From the NCBI GenBank assembly GCA_021432635.1, contig MU270018.1, positions 193,579 through 257,578 of the forward strand: 64,000 nt of DNA, written 5' to 3'. Shown piece by piece: positions 33,261 through 44,712 of this stretch. The translations under genes and the position numbers were made by a program. The notes under the pieces are model-generated. The model worked only from the letters and a program-made list of their open reading frames with translations, had not been told where the DNA came from and made no database searches. The stretch's first letter is position 1. Each line of letters starts with the position of its first letter. This DNA comes from Thozetella sp. PMI_491 (taxonomy: Eukaryota; Ascomycota; Sordariomycetes; Chaetosphaeriales; Chaetosphaeriaceae).

Positions 33261-36194
33261 GGACAACGCTTGCAGAGCTGTACTATTGCTGACACTCCTG
33301 ATGCCGCCCCAGCCTAATCAACTGTGATTGGCACGCCTTCTGCTGGTCTTATTAGACAGCAGGCATATATTTGATTGCCGTGCCACCAACACGGCGGAAT
33401 AGACACTGCAGATATCCGTACTCTCGAGCTTTGCGAAGTTGAATCCACCATTCCGCCCTTCCCGCCTCCCCAAAAAAAAACACGCTCTCCCGCGTTGGTT
33501 TATGCGGGTGTCTCTATCGAAATTAATACTCTACGATTCGAGAGTCTTGCAGCGCGGTGAGGCTAATATGAGGGGCACACCGACGAGGGCTGGAAAGAGT
33601 GTACATTCGTCGAGATCGCCTTCGATTTTTCGAGCTTCCCTACCCGTTTGCTTACATGTCATCTGATTTTTACGTGGCATAGAATGATCTACAGTAGTCC
33701 CAGATCCGGGATGTAGTCATCGAGAGACTTTTCCAGGCTAGGGCCCCGCGCAAGACAGGACTAGAGAGATTCTCAGAAATGAATAAAAATGCTTGACGGT
33801 CCCTATATTCATTTAATAGAGTGCCGGCGGGGAATTGTACTACTACGGTAGACATGGCACTTCGTGCAGTTGTTACAACGATCACTGCCTCGGTTTAGAA
33901 ACTCCTAGGCATGCTTCGACTGGAAGCTAGCATGATAGTGCTGTTCTTTTGTTCTGTGAAGTGGCCACCGCTCCCAAGTTTCAAGGATAGGAAGATGTAG
34001 GCCATCCTTCTGCTGGATCAACACACGCACAAGGGATGCCTGCTAGGTTACACATGAGCTGGATGGGCAAGAGGCGGGGAATGGCGGGAGTGCCTGCAGC
34101 AGTGAAGTTGCAGCCTTGCTCACGTATGTCGTCGAGACGAGCAATAGTGGCATCATCGCTTCGGGTGGAACAACGGAAAGCAGGCTCACACAGTCTTCAG
34201 TCGAGGGACGGTGGCTTCCAGAGTCCGGAGCTGCCCCCGGCCGCGTCGGGTTTCCCGAAGGAGCAAACATCGGCGAGGATGACCCCAGCAGCGCAGCTGA
34301 GCCTCTCATCACATATCATAGATGTGACCCATAGATGAAACCTGGAAGGCGTCTAGGCGTGCTAGCGATGTTTTCGCGTCCGACAGCGCAGCAGAAAGGC
34401 CAGAAGCCCATGGCAGCCTGTCCCGAAAGGCCCTAGCTTCCTACAATCGGCAAGCAGAGGTGCGGGGCGTTCTGAGGGGGGATGAATGCCCGTCAGGACA
34501 CTTGCCCATGATTTGGGGGAGACAGCATGGCCGATGCTCGAGACGAAGCCCACGCTAGACTGTCATGGGCCTTGCCAGGACGGTGACATATGGAGTCTGC
34601 CGGCCACGCAGGATCGTCACTTTCTGGAACTGGGAGGCGAAGCACGCAGGGCGTACTTGCTACCTGCCTGTCCGGTCGGCTACCAGCCGGCGTTGGAGCA
34701 ATGGTATATCACAATTCACCAAGAATAATATGTCGCCGGAGCCCTCCCGGACATGCAACCGGGCGAGAGAGGAGGGGGGCGCGTCGCACTGGCATGGCCG
34801 GAAACAGCCTCACGCAGCGGATTTGTGGAGTGCATATGGTGGGAATGCAGAGATATCTCTCGGGGGCTCCAGAACCAGACACACTGAGACTCTCCTTTCT
34901 CAGCCGGCCCAGAAACGAAAGAGACCCGCGAGGGCGCCATTGGCGGACCAGAACCAGAGGACCTGTACCGGCATGGTGCCCCTATAGATCTCGACACAGC
35001 TATCGCCAGCTACACCCCCCATCACGCGTGGGATGTGGTCGTACGGCTACCTGATTGGCGGACACCATCCCTGAAAATGCGCTTTATATCCGGTGGCTTA
35101 ACGGCAAAGGGGAATTGGGGGGATGCAACAGGGCTCGTAAGGATGCCCTCTCTGGCCTTTTTGCGATGAGGGCCGCACGCCGTCTCCATTTTGGGTGCAG
35201 GAGGATGGCTCGCCCAGTTTAGTGCTTCGAAGGGCATCCGCTCCTAAGCGTCCCGGATTGCTGGATTAGGAAATCCGAGGGTGCTGTGGCGCCACCGGGG
35301 AAGAAGCTGGGGGATCAGCAAGCCTAGAGGCTCGACTCCACACCTTAGCCTAGCGACCCCGACCCTGGAAGCTGGATGATCGACTTAGATTGACGTACTG
35401 TGCCCAAACGAAACGCGGAGGTGCAGCCGGCTCAAGGTCAAGGTCAAGGCGAACGAGCCGGAGACCGGAGCGCTCTCCACTCTCCAATCGGGCGGCCGTC
35501 GGTCGAGAAAAGATATGCTGGACCTGGCAGCTGCGGCGCTGTTGACCGATCTCCGGCAATGGCCCTCACCGACTGCAAGTCGCAATGCAAGTTGCAATGC
35601 AGGGCGCCGTTCTAGGCCTCGTCGAGGGGCGCTGTGGCGATGGAGCATTCGCAGCGGTGACCTCGAGGGGACCGGAGTGGGGAGATGGAGGTGCAAAGTT
35701 GCCGCGGCGGGTACACTCAGACATGGCGACTCGGCCTCGAGTGAGGGGAACAAGTCATCCATCGCCTCGAGTTCCACCACGTCAACTAGAGCAAGTCAGG
35801 GATCGCTCAGCCTTGGTCGGCTGAGACGGACCCGAGCGGTCCCTTAGGTTCACAGATATGAAGGGAGGAGCAGGCACTCGTGTCGCCACCGCGAGCTCCT
35901 GCACTTTCTGTCCCTCTTCTTTCGACGTGCTTCCAGGGCTCCTTCCTTGTCCACGCGAGCCTCTCTATCCTTGCTAAGAGCTTGGTCCGAGTTTCTCTCC
36001 ACCTCCGGGAGCCCCTTCCCCCCCACTCCCAGGTATACGGTTATTGATTACACGGTGACGGTGACTGTCCAGATCCTCTTGTTCGATTCTCTCCACCTTC
36101 TATCTGCCTCCGTGACCCAGTATCCAATCCTAGAGCCAGCCTGCTATTGCATGCGTTCTCGTTGCTATAGACCAAGAGACCACAGGCCAGCACC

Positions 36195-37324
36195 ATGTCG
36201 AAACTCGTCCTCAGGGCTGCAGCATTCGCGTCTCGGGCGGTCAAGGGCAGCTCCGCCGTGCGGGTTGGAGCGCCCGCTGCCCTCTTACACTGCCGAGCTC
36301 AGTGGGCTGTCGCAAACCAGCCTCTTTCAGCTCCGCTCGCGCGGGCCTTCCACCGGAGCGCGAGGAGGGCCGGAGACACGGCCAAGTCGGATGGCAGAAG
36401 CACCCTGCTGCCAGAGTTCAGCCTCAAGGGGAAGGTGGTCGTTGTCTCCGGTGGCGCTCGCGGGCTAGGGCTGACCCAGGCAGAGGCAGTCCTGGAGGCC
36501 GGGGGCATCGTGCACGCCATCGACATCCTCCCGCCCCCGACGCCTGACTCGGACTTCGCCAAGGTGGCCACACGGGCGACCGACGAGTTGGGTTCTAGAC
36601 TGGAATACCACTCGGTCAACGTGCGGGACACGGAGAAGCTCGGCAGCATCATCGCCGGCATCGTGGAGAAGGAAGGGCGGATCGACGGGCTGATCGCCGC
36701 CGCAGGTATCCAGCAAGAGACGCCGGCCTTGGAGTACACGGCTGAAGATGCGGATAAGATGTTCGGAGTCAACATCACCGGCGTCTTCATGACGGCTCAG
36801 GCGGTCGCGCGGAAGATGGTGGAGCTGAACGTCAAGGGAAGCCTTGTGCTGATCGCGAGCATGAGCGGAACCGTGGCCAACAGGGGCTTGATCTGCCCGT
36901 GAGTGAATGCACAACCCGCCTTCCCTGAAGGGACACGAAAACGCTGACACACAAGCCCCAAAGAGCATACAACGCCTCGAAGGCGGGCGTAATCCAGCTT
37001 GCTCGGAACTTGGCCTCGGAATGGGGTGAGCACGGCATTCGAGTCAATACCATCTCCCCCGGTTACATTGTCACGGCTATGACTGCCGGGCTCTTTGAAG
37101 CCTTCCCCGAGCGGCGAACCGCCTGGCCCAACGCGAACATGCTGAATCGTCTGAGCTATCCGGAGGAGTATCGGGGCGCGGCAGTCTTTCTTCTCAGCGA
37201 TGCCAGCAGCTTCAGTAAGTAGTTTGCCTCTTGCCTCTAGGAGATCCGCCAGCCCTTTGACTAACCGCTCGCTCCAGTGACCGGCGCCGACTTGAGAATC
37301 GACGGCGGGCATTGCGCATGGTAA
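36195..37324 (+). CDS. Short-chain dehydrogenase/reductase, mitochondrial-type, polyol dehydrogenase-like
   Basis: NAD(P)-dependent classical SDR of 333 residues. Three exons: 36195-36898, 36964-37214 and 37278-37324. The first 55 or so residues are Ala/Arg/Ser-rich with no acidic residue (MSKLVLRAAAFASRAVKG... LARAFHRSARRAG), a likely mitochondrial presequence. The Rossmann motif is SGGARGLGL, the cofactor-loop motif is AAAGIQ in place of NNAG, and the catalytic residues are the Ser of LIASMSG with Y237 and K241 in YNASKAG. The end MTGADLRIDGGHCAW is typical of D-arabinitol/mannitol-type dehydrogenases of fungi. The N-terminal targeting is unusual for cytosolic mannitol enzymes. Substrate is therefore left open. 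Convergent with the next gene, 243 bp apart. Confidence 0.88.
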
Positions 37325-37567
37325 ATAGGGGGGTGGGGGGGTTCAAGAGTAGTAGACTGCAGCGAGAGGGAAAAGATGCTAGGGGAGAGAGGAGGTGGTG
37401 GCATTCTTGATTCGGCGGGTTATCATTGGGTGGCAGCTCTGCTTCTGGGGTATCTATCGGTGCTATTCTACATGGGCTGTACATAACGGCTGGCCCTCGA
37501 GGGGCGAAGGAGTAGGACTCAATCAACGCTCGATGCAATACACAACCTAGCTCTTCTCTTCCCTTCG

Positions 37568-38225
37568 TTAGGCCGCCTGCTGGGCTCGGACCGGGACGAC
37601 AATGCCTGCCGGACCCAGCCTCTGTACCACGCCAGACTTCAGGCGCAGCCTCGACTCAATGTCAGCCGGCTGTTCGCCGCGCTGCCGGAGGACTAGGATC
37701 TTCCGAATGGTTGCGATATCGAGAAACTCTCGGCCGCGATCAGTCGACTTGCCCATGTTGTCAAACTCGGCCCGCGCCTGCTCCTCCAGGCGCCGGCGCG
37801 CCTCCAGGACACCGAGGGTAGCATTGCTCTTGGCAGCGGGGAAGGTGGGCGCCAGTGGGTAGTCCCGAGAGCCATCCGGGAAGTCCGGGAAGGGGGACGC
37901 CGTCGACGACGGCGAAAAAGTCGGGTTTGGCTGCACGACGCCCATCTTCTTCAAGCGATCCGAGAAGGCCGGGCTGATGGGGTCGGGATGCGCCGGGTGC
38001 TCCGGGTGGACGGCATCGGGCCGGATGGCTGAGCTGGGGTTAGCGCTGGAGGGCCTGGGGATCATTGAGCAGGCTCTGAAGGGGGGCCATACCTTCGTCC
38101 TTGGTGGAGGATGGCTTCGGCGCCTGACGCACCGCGCGCGGCACCGAGGTTGGAGCGGCGCCCTGCGCCCTAGTTGGGAACTTGCGCACGCCGTTCTGCG
38201 CCGTTTTGGATCCCGCGTTCCCCAT
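37568..38225 (-). CDS. Small conserved fungal protein with N-myristoylation signal and HTH-like C terminus
   Basis: Two exons, 38225-38093 and 38028-37568, give 197 residues. The start MGNAGSK fits the N-myristoylation consensus (Gly2, Ser6). A basic, Pro/Ser-rich linker follows, then SDRLKKMGVVQPNP and DYPLAPTFPAAKSNATLGVL. The C-terminal helical block EARRRLEEQARAEF, then REFLDIATIRKILVLRQRG and ADIESRLRLKSGVVQRLG resembles a helix-turn-helix segment. The splice uses GTATGG and a CTCAG acceptor just after a CTAAC branch-like site; other nearby CAG acceptors shift the frame. Function is unknown. Myristoylation with an HTH-like fold suggests membrane or mitochondrial association rather than DNA binding, which is inference. 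Confidence 0.78.
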
Positions 38226-41200
38226 AGCCGTGAATGTTCTGCAGGGCAGAGTTACCTCGAGGGCATCGCGTAGGCCGAAGGCGACGAGTGATGGCAGCGC
38301 CAGTCGGTATCAATTTTTGAATTTTGGAGCCGCAAACTTTTTGGAAGGCGACGGGGGATCGTCCGTATGAGGTCATCGGCCACCGTCACCAGCCACGGGA
38401 ACGCCGGGGCCACACCCGACAGATGTCCGCTGTGGCGCGCGGCTTGCGGTATCAGTCACTATTTGGCTTCCTGACTAACCAAATTTGGCAGCGTCCTAAC
38501 CCAACCCGGCCTATTCACTCGCCCCAAAGGCGCCGGGCTCGGGTGCGTACACTACCACTCCGAACAAACGCCTCCAGCACATATCGAGTCTCATTAGCAC
38601 CATCCTTCGAGGGGCAGAGCATTTGCATTGTTAAAGAAAGATAATCCTGCCCGCTCTGAGATAAGCTGCCGTACGAGCGAACTGCTGCTAAGAATATGTG
38701 CATGTTCGCGCCGAATTCCCCTTGCGTTCCAAAACAGCCGAGCTCGCTCTCATCGCTTCTCCACCTTTTCCAAAAGTTCTTCAGTGAGGCACAAGACATC
38801 CATTCTGCCTTGGTGAACCGGGAAATGGGATGACAGATACTTGCACCGCCTGCGACAAAGAGTACAGTGTGCCTTTTCCCCCGCCTTTTGTGGGGAAGAC
38901 TCGGGGCGAGGGGTGCCTATCGTGTGTGAGCCAGGAAGCATCTCAGGTCTGCTAGCATACGATAGTCGTTGGCTGACGATGTCCACACGGTCCGAGAGGG
39001 TGGCTGGGAGATCACTTGATCTTGCCCCTGACTGTTTCACCTGTTCCACCGTCTTTGGGCTCTCTTGATTCCACAGCCTCTTCCTCCCTTCCGCCCGGCC
39101 AGAAACCGGTAGTTATTTGGTTGTTCTACGGAGGCTCTCCTCATCCTATCTTGACACGCCGCGCCAAGAACCAGGTCACCGGACCGGGGCGGAGGTCAGA
39201 GATACACCGAGGCGGTAGCATTTCCCGGGCGACTACGTAACCCGTCTGAACGGAGAAGCAGGCAAGACCGTATGGCAACGGACAGCCTCCCGAGGAGGGG
39301 TAGTATAGCCAACCAACTGTAGCATACCAGAGGGGTGGATTGTAATGCGACAGGCTAGGGAGGAAAAGCGAGAGCCCTCGCTTATTCCAGGCCAGCGCGG
39401 ATGCGGCATCATGCCGACGTAGAGAGGGTGGGCCAACGAAGCTCGCGAGGCGAACCGACCGAGGACAGCGACATAGGATTGCTTCTTCTCGATCTGGTGA
39501 TAGTTGCTGAGTTTCTATGCCGCGATCGTCTGCTTCTAGATCCTTCTGCCACTTGCAGCAAGTTGAGTTGGTGGCAAGTTCAGGATACAAAGTTCCGCCC
39601 GGGGAGGTGGGTGGAAATGATGCCTGCGACCTGCGACCTGTGACCACCCTAAAAATGGCATCATCACACCGTTTCACGAAGTTAAGGGGCATCCCGAGCG
39701 ACCAAGAAAGTCTGACATCCCGTCCCGCCATGCAGAAAGCCTGTTTTTGAGCCGTGAGGCGGCAAGGAAGGAGCCTAGACCTTGGCGTTCCCAGGCAGTC
39801 GGGTCGGGGCTGAAGACTGGCAGGATGGGATTGGAGTGCTGATGGGTGTGAGTATGGCTATCTACAGAGAACCTTTGTTCAGCCTTTGGCCCACTCGTCT
39901 GATGACCTTCGGGTCGGGATGGGTGGTTGCCACAGCTGCAGGGGAAGAAGGTCTCGGGCAAAGATGCATGAGGCCAAAGGTGGCCACGGGGGTGGTGAGT
40001 CGATCCCAGAAGCAGGACCTGTGATGGGCTGCATGCATGGGGGCTTCTAGCGGATCGGACCGACCGCTTGTCATACAGCCCACCACAGCCGGGTTCTGAT
40101 TTAGGTGAAACACCGCATCCTGCTGACGGCAGGGCTGGGTGCCCCAGGTTTGGTCCGGGGATGAGGGCAGTCACGAGCATCAGCGCGCATCTGTTCCTGG
40201 AGGCGGGCCGGGGCCGGGGCTGTTCGCTCCAAGAGGGAGGGGGCCGTTATCTGGGGGCGACGAGGGGGCGAAGACTAAGCTGAAGTTGGTCGACCTGCTG
40301 CTGCTGCGCCTCTCGAGCCTTCTAGACCCAACTCGGAATGGGCGCGGCTATGTGCACCATCGGAAGGTGTGTGTTAAAGTGCTGACAGCTGCTCCGACAC
40401 TTCTCGGTGTTCCTGGGCTGGAAGCCGCCTGGAAGAGGCGGGAATGGTGAAATTGCACCACTTGCCTGCCTTTCCTATCATTGGCTTATCGGCTTCGCAA
40501 GGCAGTCCGAGGTCTTCCTCCAAGCCAGATGTTGATGCAGTAATCACTGCCGAGGCCATGGAAGGTGCGAAAGAAATTAGCGAAGGGAATTGTGTTTGCC
40601 GGACGGTGGCGACCCCGTCTCCTCACCCCTTCCCTCTCCCAACGAGAGGGGGAAGGATTGTGCTATGCAGAAATGTGTCCATCTAAAGATGCGCCGCTCC
40701 CTGAGGGGTAGAGAGGGGCTATGTTGCCGCCTTTCTCTCTAAGGTACCTGAAACCCTGACCCAACAGTAGTATCTTGATATTAAGCCGAAGGCTGCGTGT
40801 AAGGTGGCACAGGATATAGGGACCTTGCCCGTTAAGCTCCAAAGCTGATTGGATGCTTGCAGATCATCCCATCTGAGGCAGGGGTCTGACTAGGGCAATA
40901 GACAATGGACACCAAACATCTATTAACTACAAGCCACGACACGGCCTGGCAAACGTGAGATCTCGCGGGGGAAGGGTTCTGGGACACCCACGACAGCACT
41001 TCCCAGATGATGAACGGCGTGGCAAAATGACATGCATGTCACCACCGATTGCTTCGCTTCCGACGCATAGCCTCGCGCGATGCGATTGTGGGCGCCACTC
41101 CTGGCTACAGGGGCCATCCCCTCCCCTTCTTCAACACGTCAGGCATAGCTTCGAGGCCACGCTGGAGGGTGGGGGGAAGGAACAAGAAGAAACGCGAGGC

Positions 41201-42164
41201 GGGCGAGGCAGGATAGGTACAGGCTAGCGTTGTCACAACCTGTGGGAAAGGAGGTGAGACGTAGTTTCTCGACTGAGATTTTGAAGTTCCACACGATCGC
41301 GGACTATTATCATCTCGAGGTGCTCATCCAGGCGAAGGGAGTGGGTGGATCATAGAAGGTGCAACGTCTGCCCGCCGCCTGGGAGGGGCCACTATAACTC
41401 TGGGGAAAGGTAAGACCCTTTGTGCCTCCGTGGCAGGGGCCAAAAGAAGGGAGAGCAGCATTGTTGGAGTCGGTGCCTGTCAGGCGGGCCTTCGGGCTAC
41501 GTCTAGCCTTGAGACAGGCAAGACAAGCCGGGTTGTGGGTTGCGCAGGCGACCGAGCCGCCGCTGCTGAGCCGAGCGCGGGAGGCCGAGACAGTCTCGCT
41601 TGCGTGAGACTACCTCCAGGATGCAGCGCCGAATGGGCGGGACAGGACATGGAGCATGCCAGTTGTACGGAAGTAAGCCGCGGTGCGCCGAGGAAGGCAC
41701 GAACAAGGCGGCTTTGTCCTGGCAGGATCGTGGCGAATGGGAAGCGTCGGCCGAGGAGGGGACGACTCGAGTCGCGCAGGCGGGGACGATTCGAAGGGCG
41801 CGAAATCGTGGATGTGGAGTTGGACCCTGGTCGGTTGGACAAGGCCGGTTCCAGCCAATTACCCCGCCTCGCTTTGCGTGATAAACGAGAAGGGGAAAAA
41901 ACATCAACGGCCTAGTCGAAAAAAAACGCCTCCTCTTCCCCGCCTCTTCATCCCGTCCGCGATCGGCTCTCTTTTTTATCCTCTCGCATCCTTTCTCAAT
42001 CCAACGCGACACCGGACCGCCTAAGGAACCCGTGCAGACTCGGCGCCCTGCGCGTCTGACCCCTCCCCTCCGTTCCCGTGCCCGGCCATTCCGCCCTGAC
42101 CATCACTCACTCCGCAATTGGCCTGTTTACCCCTCCCCATTGTCCTCGGGACGCCGCATTGGCA
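38226..42164. other. Gene-free intergenic region
   Basis: About 3.9 kb with only short, overlapping ORFs on all frames and no family resemblance. The part from about 41.9 kb on is CT-rich and A-rich, as expected for the leader of the Zn2Cys6 gene. Confidence 0.5.
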
Positions 42165-44712
42165 ATGGAGAGTCCCGCACTCGCCGGCGCCGCTGCCGCC
42201 TCTCTCAGCCCGACCAGCCCCGTGTCCATCCGCAGCTACGGCGGCATCACAAACGGCGCTCAGAAGAGGAAAAGGAGTGCTGGCGGCCCCATGACGGCCG
42301 ACAGCAGCCCCGAGAGCGTGGACGACCACGACCACGACACGCCCGACCATGGCGACAAGAAAAAGCACCAAGGCGTTAAGCGGGAGAGGCAACCAGGAGT
42401 CAAGCGGGCGTGCAACGATGTAAGTATAACCCCTTCGAGCCATTTCCTTTTATACACGTCCTCTCTTTTCTTCTTTTGGGGGTTGCAGCGCAAAAATCTT
42501 GTTTCCTTCTTCCTTTTGCCACTTTTTTTTTTCCCCCTCTCTTTTCTACCCAACCCCTCGGTGGGCTGCCATGGAGGGGTGTTGGTTGTCGGTCATCACC
42601 ACATCCCCCCCGAGGTGACTCACGCTCAATTGCATCCAAACAAAACGCTAACCAAAGGATTGCTACAAGTGCCGCCAACAAAAATTGAGATGCGATGTCG
42701 TCCAAGAGCCATTCCAGAGCTGTTCCCGGTGTAATCGACTCAAGCTCGAATGCAAGATTGAGTCCAACTTCAAGCGCATCGGCAAGCGTTCTCGGCACGC
42801 CGAGATGGAGAAGGAGATTGAGTATCTGCGCCGCGCCGTGCAATCGGCAAAGTCGCAGGGCTTCGTCCCCGAAGAGGACGACGGGATGCAGTCACAGCTC
42901 CAGTCTCCTGTGGTCAATAGCGCATACTCTCACACGAGAAACCCGTCTCTGATGGGGTCAGATGAGGCTGTCTCGTCGCTGCTGCACCTCAAGCGGGGTG
43001 GCTCCTACAACATGCCCCGGATCGCCCGTGAGCTAGAGCACGTGCAGGTAACCGAGGACGAGGAAACGCAGCTGTTTGTCGAGTTCTTCACCTATTACCA
43101 CCCCTTCCTGCCCTTCCTTAATCCCACCCAAACCCCAGAGCAATACTACCAGCAATACCCGCTCCTGTACTGGACCATCATCTCGGTAGCGGCAAGGCGC
43201 TGGAACCAGAATCCGTCGCTCTTGACCCAGCTTTCCGGACCCCTGACGAAGCTGCTCTGGACCACGGTTGGGGAGGTTCCTCAAACCTACTTCGCCGTCA
43301 AGGCGCTGTGCCTCCTCTGCACATGGCCTCTCCCCACCAGCACCACTGCCGCCGATCCTACGCACATTTTGTGTGGGGCCATGATGAAGACAGCTACGGG
43401 CATTGGCCTCCATCGCCCGAACCACATCAACGACTTCTCTCGTGTCGCCGTGGAGCTCAACAAGGAAGGCCTGAATGACCGGGTCACGACCTGGGCGGTC
43501 TGCAACATCGTGGCGCAGACGATAGGAACAGGCTATGGCCAGCCTGCCTCCACGCTCTACGATTGGACGCTGGCCACCCGGCCGGGCGATTCCGGGCCAT
43601 TTGCGCTTACCCCCGAGCTCGAGGCCAGACTGCAGATAGAACGGTTTTGTGACAAGGTCTCCAAGGAGATGTACAGCAACGCTAGCGACTCACGTGGCGT
43701 GGCTGGTGATGAGCACCGTGCAATGCTGATGCGTGTGTACCGCCGCGAGTTCGGCGAGCTCCAGGCCGCGGTTCTATCACAAAACCTGTCGCCCGTAGTA
43801 AACCTCCATCTCAAGGCGGCCAACCTGCACTTACGGTTGGCCGGCTTTTTCGACGCTAGCACTACCCCTGGCTACATGGAGGATCTGATGGGCCTCTGGC
43901 GAGCTACGACCAGCTTCCTAGACTTCATCCTAGACGGCGACGGCCACCCCCACGAGATCGGAGGCGAATTCCTCCTCAAGTACGCAACCAATTACATCCA
44001 GCAGATGCTTGTCGCAGCCGGGTTCGCCCTGCTCAAGCTCCTGCGGTCCTTTTTCGCAAAGACGATCGAGTACGAGCGGGGCCGTAATCTTTTCCACCGC
44101 ACCATCAACGCCATCCGGGCCACCAGTGTCGTGCAGAACGACCTCAACTGGCGGCTGGCGGAGCTGATGGTGCAGATGTGGAACGGAGCAAGGGTGGATG
44201 GGGCGACCCAATCATACCTCGGCGACGACGTCTCGGCCGACGTAGATGACAGCCTGCAGCTCAAGGTGCGGTGTCGGCACAGCATGAGCCTAGTGTTCGA
44301 CTCTATCTGGCATTGGAGGGAAGAGTACCAAGCCCGGGGGCGAGGTACCTTGGACGGTAAGTTGCCTCCCTTCGGTATCGACCACAATCTGCTCCAAGCT
44401 AAGAGGTTCTTGCTGGTAGCCCTGAAACAACCTACAAACATTGATTCAGCTAATGAATCTTCAGCATCCTCGACCCACCTGGACAGCACCTTGGCGCCCC
44501 CATCCCACGGACTCCCCACCACTCTCGCCCTGGCCAGCTCCAACGGCGCCCTCACCCCGAGCGGCGCCTCTGGGCTGGGCGGCCAGGCTGGTCTGCTTGG
44601 TGGCATCAGCTACGACACCCCTACCTACGACGCCTGGGACCCCCAACACTGGATGTTAGACGGCTTAGTCGACTTCAACTACACCTTCGTCTCCCCTCTG
44701 GAAGGTGCATAG
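42165..44712 (+). CDS. Zn2Cys6 fungal transcription factor
   Basis: Nuclear DNA-binding regulator of 769 residues. Exons 42165-42419 and 42658-44712 flank a 238-nt intron placed just before the zinc cluster, a frequent position in this family. An acidic/Ser-rich N terminus contains KRKR and a basic run KHQGVKRERQPGVKRA. The zinc cluster is complete: C87-x2-C90-x6-C97-x9-C107-x2-C110-x6-C117. The basic linker NFKRIGKRSRHAEMEKEI leads to a short coiled coil (EKEIEYLRRAVQSA). The middle region (FFTYYHPFLPFLNP onward) is the usual fungal regulatory domain. The C terminus ends with an aromatic/acidic patch YDTPTYDAWDPQHWMLDGLV, a plausible activation motif. The linker resembles the Leu3/War1/PrtT group, but I do not assign a target pathway. 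A GTAAGT at about 44357 might mark another intron. Confidence 0.88.

Larger units (their letters stand above)
31598..36194. other. Large intergenic region with a decayed gene
   Basis: About 4.6 kb. The first third (about 31.9-33.4 kb) holds a gene relic and a 72-bp duplication, listed separately. From 33.4 kb to the dehydrogenase I see no coding signal. The last 300 bp are CT-rich, like a fungal promoter or leader. Confidence 0.5.

Noticed and set aside
35947-36468. A 173-codon plus-strand frame overlapping the dehydrogenase start
   Set aside because: A different frame from the clear dehydrogenase ORF; the upstream half is CT-rich leader sequence.
38750-39049. Minus-strand frame with a Cys/Lys-rich stretch (CTLCRRRCKYLSSHF)
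   Set aside because: No ATG start in a sensible place, short, and no second zinc-binding pair; probably chance.
41430-42024. Open frames on both strands before the Zn2Cys6 gene
   Set aside because: Low-complexity Arg/Gly/Ser products on both strands at once, no domain, and the region reads as promoter and leader.
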